This document shows, one piece after another, positions 32,992-39,217 of a DNA stretch of 39,217 nucleotides. Every line of letters starts with the position of its first letter. Positions within the stretch are counted from its first letter, which is position 1. A model generated the notes under the pieces. The model was not told where the DNA came from, ran no database searches, and saw only the letters and a program-made list of their open reading frames with translations. The stretch is from Mycolicibacterium septicum DSM 44393 (lineage in GTDB: Bacteria; Actinomycetota; Actinomycetes; Mycobacteriales; Mycobacteriaceae): the NCBI RefSeq assembly GCF_000455325.1, contig NZ_HG322951.1:3634833-3674049 (forward strand), in the 5' to 3' direction. The position numbers and the translations under genes are program-made.

Positions 32992-33894
32992 ATGACTGAT
33001 GCATCGCCGCCGCCCGCCATCGACGCTGTTCCGCTGAGGCATCCGTGGCGGTGGGTGGCGGCGATCGTCATCCTCGTCCTGCTCGGGCTGTTCATCTATG
33101 GCGCGGCCACCAACGAGGCCTACGGGTGGAGGACCTACGCCAAGTACCTCTTCGACGAACGCATCTCGCAGGCTGCCTGGAACACGCTGCAACTGACCAT
33201 CTATTCGATGATCCTGGCGCTTGTTCTCGGCGTGCTGCTCGCCGTGATGCGGCTGTCGCCGAACCCCGTCCTCAAGGCCGTGGCCTGGACGTACCTGTGG
33301 ATCTTCCGCGGCACACCGATCTACGTGCAATTGGTGCTGTGGGGCCTTGTCCCGGTGATCTACAAGAACATTCAGATCGGCGTACCGTTCGGCCCACGGC
33401 TTTTCGAGTTCAGCCTGTCCGATCCGAACGTGTTCTGGCTGGCGGTGCTCGGCCTCGGTCTCAACGAGGCCGCCTACATGGCCGAGATCATCCGGGGCGG
33501 CCTGATCTCGGTGCCCGAAGGTCAGACGGAGGCGTCGGTCGCACTCGGGATGTCGTGGGGAATGACCATGCGTCGCACCGTTCTTCCGCAGGCGATGCGC
33601 GTCATCATCCCGCCGACCGGCAACGAGTTCATCAGCATGCTCAAGACCACGTCACTGGTCACCGCCGTTCCCTACAGCTTCGAGTTGTACGGTCGCTCAA
33701 AAGATATCGGGGTCGCGCTGTTCGAACCGGTTCCGCTGCTGCTGGTGGCGTCCACCTGGTACCTGGCGATCACCAGCGTCCTGATGATCGGGCAGTACTA
33801 CCTCGAGCGGCATTTCTCGCGGGGCGCGTCGCGCAGGCTCACCTCCAAACAACTTGCGGCCTTGGCCAAAGCCCAGATGGGAGTGACGAATTGA
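32992..33894 (+). CDS. Polar amino-acid ABC transporter permease
   Basis: 300 residues from ATG 32992, seven bases after the lipoprotein stop (GTG 32971 would start inside that gene). Five or more helices with the HisM/GlnP pattern: AAWNTLQLTIYSMILALVLG, RGTPIYVQL, and the ATPase-contact EAA loop EIIRGGLISVPEGQTEASVALG followed by PQAMRVIIPPTGNEFI. Only one permease gene is present, so the transporter is probably a homodimer. It overlaps the ATPase gene by four bases (TTGA). Confidence 0.93.
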   Translation: MTDASPPPAIDAVPLRHPWRWVAAIVILVLLGLFIYGAATNEAYGWRTYAKYLFDERISQAAWNTLQLTIYSMILALVLGVLLAVMRLSPNPVLKAVAWTYLWIFRGTPIYVQLVLWGLVPVIYKNIQIGVPFGPRLFEFSLSDPNVFWLAVLGLGLNEAAYMAEIIRGGLISVPEGQTEASVALGMSWGMTMRRTVLPQAMRVIIPPTGNEFISMLKTTSLVTAVPYSFELYGRSKDIGVALFEPVPLLLVASTWYLAITSVLMIGQYYLERHFSRGASRRLTSKQLAALAKAQMGVTN

Positions 33895-34664
33895 CCGCCG
33901 CCGCCGAACCGATGGTGCGCGCCGAGAGTGTGTGCAAGAACTTCGGTGCCCTGCACGTCCTCAAGGGCGTGACGTTGGACGTCGGCAGGGGTGAGGTGTT
34001 GTGCATGGTCGGCCCGTCGGGCTCGGGCAAGTCGACGTTCCTGCGGTGTATCAACCATCTTGAGCAGGTCAACGCCGGCCGTCTCTACGTCGACGGGGAA
34101 CTGATCGGCTATCGCGAGCGCGGCGGCAAGCTGCACGAGATGGCCCCGAGGGACGCCGCCCGGCAGCGCCGCGACATCGGCATGGTGTTCCAGCATTTCA
34201 ACCTGTTCCCGCACCGGACTGCGCTGGAGAACGTCATCGAGGCACCCATCCACGTCAAGCGGGTGAAGAAAGACGCGGCGCTGGCTCGGGCCAAGGACCT
34301 ATTGGATCAGGTGGGGTTGTCCGCCAAGGCCGACGCGTATCCCGCACAGCTGTCGGGCGGGCAGCAGCAGCGGGTCGCCATCGCCCGCGCGCTGGCGATG
34401 AATCCGAAGCTGATGCTGTTCGACGAGCCGACCTCGGCACTGGATCCCGAGCTGGTCGGTGAGGTGCTGGCCGTGATCAAGAAACTCGCGGGCGAGGGCA
34501 TGACGATGGTGGTGGTCACGCACGAGATGGGTTTCGCCCGTGAAGTGGCCGACAAGCTGGTGTTCATGGACGGCGGCGTCATCGTGGAGAGCGGCAATCC
34601 CCGCGAGGTGATGGCCAATCCGAAACATGAACGGACAAAGGAGTTTCTGTCGAAGGTGATGTAG
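33891..34664 (+). CDS. Polar amino-acid ABC transporter ATP-binding protein
   Basis: 257 residues from TTG 33891, which overlaps the permease stop; ATG 33912 is an alternative. The ATPase drives amino-acid import. Walker A is GPSGSGKST, the Q-loop MVFQHFNLFPH, signature LSGGQQQRV, Walker B LMLFDEPTSALD and H-loop VVVTHEM, all canonical for the GlnQ/HisP subfamily. It completes the three-gene importer, and the sulfurtransferase gene follows after 10 bases. Confidence 0.95.
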   Translation: MTAAAEPMVRAESVCKNFGALHVLKGVTLDVGRGEVLCMVGPSGSGKSTFLRCINHLEQVNAGRLYVDGELIGYRERGGKLHEMAPRDAARQRRDIGMVFQHFNLFPHRTALENVIEAPIHVKRVKKDAALARAKDLLDQVGLSAKADAYPAQLSGGQQQRVAIARALAMNPKLMLFDEPTSALDPELVGEVLAVIKKLAGEGMTMVVVTHEMGFAREVADKLVFMDGGVIVESGNPREVMANPKHERTKEFLSKVM

Positions 34665-34674
34665 CGTCGATTGC

Positions 34675-35532
34675 GTGGTTTCCACACGAAATGACGTCTT
34701 CGTCACGGTCGGTGAGCTTCGCGAGCACATCGCCTCGGGGGCTCCGGTCACGGTGCTCGACGTGCGGTGGACGCTGGCCGAGCCCGACGGCGAACAGGCC
34801 TATCTCGGCGGTCATCTGCCCGGCGCCGTCTACGTCTCACTCGACGACGACCTGACCGACCACCGGGTCACAGGTCGCGGTCGTCATCCGCTGCCGTCGG
34901 GAACGGACCTGCAGGCAGCGGCGCGGCGTTGGGGTGTGCGCACCGGTGTGCCCACCGTCGTCTACGACGACTGGAACCGCGCTGGGTCGGCCCGGGCCTG
35001 GTGGGTGCTGACCGCGGCCGGGATCGACGGCGTCCGCATCCTGGACGGCGGTCTGTCGGCCTGGTCGGCAGCGGGTGAGGCCCTGCAGTCCGGCCCGGTC
35101 ACCCCGGAGCCCGGCGACGTCGACGTCGTTCACGACGACCTGTACCACGGCGCCCTGCGCACCCTGACCGCGGAAGCGTCGCAGTCTGCCGTGGACGTGC
35201 TGCTGGATGCGCGGGCGCCCGAACGGTTCCGCGGGGACGTCGAACCTGTCGACCCGGTGGCCGGCCACATCCCCGGGGCGGTCAATCTGCCCAGCACCCA
35301 GCTGCTTTCCGCGGACGGCACGTTGCTCCCGGATGCCCCGCTTCGCGCGCTGCTGGCCGACCGGGGCGCGACCGGTGGTGCCGACGTCGGTGCGTACTGC
35401 GGATCGGGGGTGACGGCGGCGCTGGCGGTGGCCGGGCTGGCCGCAGCCGGGGTGGACGCGGCGCTGTATCCCGGGTCGTGGTCGGAATGGTCCTCGAACC
35501 CCGACCGGCCCGTGGCCCGGGGTGACCGGTAG
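34675..35532 (+). CDS. sseA: Two-domain thiosulfate/3-mercaptopyruvate sulfurtransferase (SseA-like)
   Basis: 285 residues with two rhodanese domains (about 8-135 and 150-280). Such enzymes move sulfane sulfur from thiosulfate or 3-mercaptopyruvate to acceptors such as cyanide or thiols. The active cysteine is Cys242 in AYCGSGVTA; the CGSGVTA loop is the type I associate with mercaptopyruvate sulfurtransferases. The first domain lacks a catalytic cysteine (VVYDDWNRAGSAR at that place), as usual. It follows the amino-acid importer by 10 bases, so it may share that transcript; this hints at, but does not prove, a sulfur amino-acid substrate for the importer. Confidence 0.88.
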   Translation: MVSTRNDVFVTVGELREHIASGAPVTVLDVRWTLAEPDGEQAYLGGHLPGAVYVSLDDDLTDHRVTGRGRHPLPSGTDLQAAARRWGVRTGVPTVVYDDWNRAGSARAWWVLTAAGIDGVRILDGGLSAWSAAGEALQSGPVTPEPGDVDVVHDDLYHGALRTLTAEASQSAVDVLLDARAPERFRGDVEPVDPVAGHIPGAVNLPSTQLLSADGTLLPDAPLRALLADRGATGGADVGAYCGSGVTAALAVAGLAAAGVDAALYPGSWSEWSSNPDRPVARGDR

Positions 35533-35577
35533 CCGCGACGCGCGAAAACGCTGCGCCCAGGCGCCGCGCGGCAACTT

Positions 35578-35583
35578 TATGCT
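35578..35583 (+). promoter_or_regulatory. -10 box of a leaderless histidine kinase transcript
   Basis: TATGCT ends six bases before ATG 35590, so transcription should start at the start codon. The same hexamer precedes pykA. No ribosome site is present. Confidence 0.55.
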
Positions 35584-35589
35584 GGGCCA

Positions 35590-36744
35590 ATGCAGCGCCG
35601 CCCCGACCCGGTCACGCCATTGTGGCGTGCCGCGCAGATCTTCCGGCTGCTGAGCTGTCTGTATGCGCTGGGGTTTCAGATCGCGATCAACGACGATCTG
35701 GCGCGTCCGGTGCTCGCCGGTGTGCTGTGCGCGGTACTGATTGCCTGGAGCATCGCGTGCGCGATCGCCTACCTGCAGGGTTTCGGTCGCCGTCCGTCGT
35801 GGGTGATCGCCGAGGTCGTCGTGGTCCTGGCCCTCATGCTGTCCACCGAGTTGGTGGCCTCCGACCACTGGATCGCCGACAACCAGTCGTGGCCGACCAC
35901 ACTGTGGGCGACGAATGCCACCATCTCGGCGGCACTGCAATTCGGCCCGGTCGGGGGCATGGCGGCCGGGCTGGCGGTGATGGCTGCGGCGGCCGCGCTG
36001 AAGGGCTACGTCAGCATCAATCTGGGCCGCAACGCCACCATCGTCATCGAACTGGCGGTGGGATTGGCGGTGGGGATGGCCGCCCAGACCGCGCGTCGCG
36101 CCCACGCCGAGCTGGAGCGCGCGGTGCGGCTGGCCGCCTCGCTGGAGGAACGGGAGCGATTGTCGCGCCGGGTACACGACGGGGCCATTCAGGTGCTGGC
36201 CCTGGTATCGCGGCGGGGGCGTGAGATCGGCGGCGAGACAGCGCAATTGGCCGAACTCGCGGGGGAGCAGGAGCGGGCCCTACGTCGGTTGGTCAGTGCA
36301 CCCGACCCGGAAGTGCACACCGGCGGGGTCGTCGACATCGGCGCGTTGCTGCGGGCCAGGGCCTCGGATCGAGTATCGGTCAGCCTGCCGGCAGAACCGG
36401 TGCTGCTCGAACACGGCGCTGCTCACGAGTTGTTCGCCGCGGCGAGCAACGCCCTGGACAACGCTGCCGCGCACGCCGGGCCCGATGCCCGGGTTTTCGT
36501 CCTGCTCGAAGACCTGGGGGATTCGGTGACGGTGAGCATCCGCGACGACGGTGTGGGCATCGGTGCCGGGCGACTGGCCGAGGCGGCCCGTGAAGGCCAC
36601 GTGGGAATCGCGAAATCCATTGTGGGACGGATGGATTGGCTGGGTGGACGGGCGCAGTTGCACAGCGCGCCGGGATGCGGCACGGAGTGGGAGCTGACGC
36701 TGCCCCGCGCCGCCACTGAGAAGGGTGGGAAGGGACAGTCATGA
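35590..36744 (+). CDS. MacS-family sensor histidine kinase
   Basis: 384 residues. The N-terminal half holds five or six hydrophobic helices (about 15-165) with very short loops, so the signal is probably sensed in the membrane. A coiled segment leads to the phosphoacceptor region ERERLSRRVHDGAIQVLALV, with His196 as the likely phosphorylation site. The C-terminal ATPase domain has ALDNAAAHA (N box), IRDDGVGI (G1) and a G2 region around HVGIAKSIVGR; layout matches the NarL-partner kinases with a MacS-type sensor. It overlaps the response regulator gene by four bases (ATGA), so the two are a pair. Signal unknown. Confidence 0.88.
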   Translation: MQRRPDPVTPLWRAAQIFRLLSCLYALGFQIAINDDLARPVLAGVLCAVLIAWSIACAIAYLQGFGRRPSWVIAEVVVVLALMLSTELVASDHWIADNQSWPTTLWATNATISAALQFGPVGGMAAGLAVMAAAAALKGYVSINLGRNATIVIELAVGLAVGMAAQTARRAHAELERAVRLAASLEERERLSRRVHDGAIQVLALVSRRGREIGGETAQLAELAGEQERALRRLVSAPDPEVHTGGVVDIGALLRARASDRVSVSLPAEPVLLEHGAAHELFAAASNALDNAAAHAGPDARVFVLLEDLGDSVTVSIRDDGVGIGAGRLAEAAREGHVGIAKSIVGRMDWLGGRAQLHSAPGCGTEWELTLPRAATEKGGKGQS

Positions 36745-37406
36745 CCGAGACTGCACTGACCGTGATGGTCGTCGATGATCATCCGATCTGGCGCGACGCG
36801 GTGGCTCGGGACCTTGCCGACGAGGGGTTCGACGTCGTGGCCACCGCCGACGGTGTGGCTTCGGCGCGCAGGCGGGCCGGCGTGGTGATGCCCGATGTGG
36901 TGGTGATGGACATGAGCCTGTCCGACGGCAGCGGTGCCACGGCCACCGCGGAGGTGCTCGCCGCGTCGCCGTCGTCACGGGTGCTGGTGCTCTCGGCCTC
37001 CGACGAGCGCGACGACGTCCTGGAAGCGGTGAAGGCCGGGGCCACCGGGTATCTGGTGAAGAGCGCGTCCAAGGCCGAGTTGACCGAGGCGGTGCGCGCG
37101 ACTGCCGAGGGGCGTGCGGTGTTCACCCCGGGGTTGGCCGGGCTGGTACTCGGCGAGTACCGGCGCATCGCTCAGCGGCCCGACGACGGACCGGCCACTC
37201 CCAGCCTGACCGAGCGGGAGACCGAGGTGCTGCGCTACGTGGCGAAAGGGTTGACGGCCAAGCAGATCGCGACCCGCCTGTCATTGAGTCACCGCACGGT
37301 ACCGTGGCCCGACTTGCCCAGGTGGTCGAGGCGACCGGTGTCACCGAGCAGCCCGCTGACGAGGGTCTCGGTCCGGTCGTGGCGACCCCGATCATGCGGT
37401 GGCTGA
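36741..37406 (+). CDS. NarL/LuxR-type response regulator, disrupted in its DNA-binding domain
   Basis: The receiver domain is complete: Asp12-Asp13 in VVDDHP, phosphoacceptor Asp57 in VVVMDMSLSDG, Ser85, and Lys107 in YLVKSAS. The LuxR helix-turn-helix begins normally (LTERETEVLRYVAKGLTAKQIATRLSLSHRTV, about 157-187). At residue 187 the expected ENHV and recognition-helix continuation is replaced by PWPDLPRWSRRP and a stop at 37406. The bases from 37301 on code in another frame for NRPS sequence, so the regulator is cut by a foreign junction. The truncated protein should not bind DNA normally. Partner of the preceding kinase. Whether the junction is natural or an assembly join is open. Confidence 0.85.
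   Translation: MTETALTVMVVDDHPIWRDAVARDLADEGFDVVATADGVASARRRAGVVMPDVVVMDMSLSDGSGATATAEVLAASPSSRVLVLSASDERDDVLEAVKAGATGYLVKSASKAELTEAVRATAEGRAVFTPGLAGLVLGEYRRIAQRPDDGPATPSLTERETEVLRYVAKGLTAKQIATRLSLSHRTVPWPDLPRWSRRPVSPSSPLTRVSVRSWRPRSCGG
37295..37306. other. 12-bp palindrome at the response regulator / NRPS junction
   Basis: CACGGTACCGTG is a perfect palindrome whose centre, between 37300 and 37301, is where response regulator homology ends and NRPS homology begins. CACGGT belongs to the regulator (codons for R-T-V) and ACCGTG to the NRPS (codons for T-V). Confidence 0.8.
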
Positions 37407-39217
37407 AAGGCCTGGAGCGTGTCGACGGCCCGATCGACGAGTTCAATCAGACGGTGGTCCTGCAGGCACCCGCCGGTGCGGCCGAGGACGACGTCGTAAT
37501 CCTGTTGCAGGCCTTACTGGCTCGGCACGGAATGCTCCGATTGCGTGCCGAGGACGACGGCGCCGGCGGATGGTCGCTGACGGTGCCCGACGCGGGGGCA
37601 GTCGACGCCGCTCAATGCTTGCACTCGGTGGACGTGCTGTCCGATGAGGCGCTGGTGGCGGCGAGGTCAGCGCTGGACCCTGCCGCCGGGGCGATGCTCC
37701 GCGCGCTGTGGGTGACTTCCACGAGTCAGCTGGTGCTGATCGTTCACCATCTGGCGATCGACGGCGTGTCATGGCGAATTCTGTTGGAGGACCTCGACAT
37801 CGCCTGGTCCCAGCATCGCGGCGGCCAACCGGTGGCGCTGGCACCGACCGGGATGTCGTTCGCCCGATGGGCGGGCCTGCTGGCTCAGTTCGCGCAGAAC
37901 CCGCACGTGACGGAGCAGACGCACGCATGGCGGCAGGTCGCGGCCACATCGCCGGTGCTGCCCGCACCGCAACCCGAGGTCGATACCTATCAGACCGCCG
38001 GGCAGCTGTCGATGACGCTGGACTGCGAGACCACCCACCTGCTCCTCGGTGAAGTGCCTGCGGCGTTTCACGCAGGCACTCAAGACATTCTGCTGATCGC
38101 GTTCGCGCTCGCCGTCGCCGAGTTCTCGCGTGCCGGCGGCGCCCCGATCACCATCGATGTCGAGGGCCATGGCCGCACCGAAGAACTCGGCGCCGATCGC
38201 GACATCGACCTGTCGCGCACGGTCGGCTGGTTCACCACCAAATACCCGGTAGCCCTGGCTGTCGGCGAATTGCGCTGGTCCCAGGTGGTCGCCGGTGACG
38301 CGGTGCTCGGGACCGTGATCAAAGACGTCAAGGAGCAGCTCCGCGCTCTGCCGGACGGCCTGACCTACGGTCTGCTGCGCTACCTGAACCGCGACGTGGA
38401 CCTCTCCGGACCCGACCCGGCGATTGCGTTCAACTATCTGGGCCGCCTGGGTGCAAGCCCCGGCGGTACGTCCGGCAATCGATGGCAGATCCAGCCCGAG
38501 GGCTTGTCGTTGACTCGCGCCGCCGCGGCGGTGCCCACGTCACTCGGGCATACCGTCGAACTCAACGCGGCCACCCTCGACACGGACACCGGCCTGCAAC
38601 TGAACGCCGACTGGACGTGGGCGCGCTCGGCGCTCGATGACGAGCAGATCAGCCGATTGAACCGGTTGTGGTTCGAGGCTCTGGTCGGCATCTGCGAGCA
38701 TGTGCGAAGCGGTGGCGGCGGATTGACTCCATCGGATATCGCCCCTGCGGAGCTGAGCCAGGACGAGATCGACGAGCTCAGCCGGCAACTCCGTATCGCC
38801 GACGTCCTGCCGCTGACCCCTTTGCAACAGGGACTGCTCTTCCACGCCGGCACCGCACAGGGCTCCGACGACGTCTACGCGATGCAGCTGGATGTCGCGC
38901 TGAGTGGCCCGCTCGACGCGCAGCGGCTGGGCGAAGCGGTGCAGACGGTGGTCCGCAGGCATCCGCAACTTGCGGCCCGATTCCGCGGACAGTTCGAGCA
39001 ACCGGTGCAGGTCATCCCCGCGGATCCCGTGGTGCCCTGGCGGCACATCGAGTTGGACGCCAACGGCATTGGCGTCGACGAGCAGATCGAGGAGATCTGC
39101 GCCGGCGAACGTGCCGCGGTCTGCGACCTCGAGAACCAGCCCGCGTTCCGGGCCGTGCTCATTCGCATCGCCGACGATCGGCATCGGTTCGTCCTGACCG
39201 CTCACCACATCGTGCTC
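37301..39217 (+). CDS. Nonribosomal peptide synthetase fragment: carrier end, epimerization domain, start of condensation domain
   Basis: An open frame of 639 codons without stop runs to the window edge, out of frame with the regulator before it. It starts inside a module: TVARLAQVVE looks like the last helix of a carrier domain. Then comes an epimerization domain, recognised by HHLAIDGVSW (37745-37774), EGHGRTEEL (from 38162), RTVGWFTTKYPV and FNYLGR (from 38429), which would convert the bound amino acid to the D form. A linker and a condensation domain follow from LPLTPLQQGLLFHA (38807 on); the window ends at its catalytic motif, HHIVL. No start codon or ribosome site is evident (GTG 37304 is the first in frame). 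The 5' part (C-A-T) of the gene is missing here. Confidence 0.9.

Overview
The window comes from a GC-rich actinobacterium, almost certainly a rapidly growing Mycobacterium (Mycolicibacterium) species. Gene order follows the mycobacterial his-trp-lgt-pykA-tesB-cyd block: impA, hisF, hisI; bcpB, trpE, the Trp-operon membrane protein, trpC, trpB, trpA, lgt; pykA, tesB; and cydA-cydB-cydD-cydC on the minus strand. gltB-gltD sits between lgt and pykA, as I recall from fast growers such as M. smegmatis and unlike M. tuberculosis. Frequent GTG/TTG starts, 4-nt stop/start overlaps and starts placed directly behind a -10 box also fit mycobacteria. No tRNA, rRNA, CRISPR array or insertion sequence was seen.

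Layout. 1-1466: end of the histidine cluster (impA 3' end, hisF, hisI). 1467-8103: a variable interval before the trp genes. It holds a restriction-modification pair (MamA-like N6-adenine methylase plus a PD-(D/E)xK-like nuclease), a strong composite terminator, a minus-strand pair (FadR-type regulator and soluble ABC ATPase), a divergent leuA with a 13-codon leucine leader peptide, and convergent bcpB. 8167-13321: trpE, a four-helix membrane protein, trpC, trpB and trpA, tightly packed. 13318-15624: lgt with a very long acidic C-terminal tail. 15652-16450: two small membrane proteins (TM2 and DUF2752). 16536-22599: gltB and gltD, glutamate synthase. 22627-24965: pykA and tesB. 24972-31213 (minus): cytochrome bd oxidase cydA and cydB, its assembly exporter cydD and cydC, and a DUF4190 protein. 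31299-31889 (minus): a DUF308/HdeD membrane protein. 32064-34664: a polar amino-acid ABC importer (lipoprotein, permease, ATPase), then a two-rhodanese sulfurtransferase. 35590-37301: a MacS-type histidine kinase and its NarL-type response regulator. 37301-39217: a nonribosomal peptide synthetase fragment that runs off the window.

The genes form metabolic groups: histidine, tryptophan, leucine and glutamate synthesis with amino-acid uptake; lipoprotein acylation; and low-oxygen respiration.

Points that stand out: (1) the leucine attenuator-like leader of leuA; (2) the roughly 490-residue acidic, repeat-containing tail on Lgt ending in a basic patch; (3) the abrupt out-of-frame junction at about 37300 where the response regulator's DNA-binding helix is replaced by NRPS sequence, at a 12-bp palindrome; (4) a single-base frameshift in cydC that removes the H-loop; (5) cydD without a canonical start but with a CTG overlapping the cydB stop; (6) a 23-bp dyad over the predicted cydA promoter.
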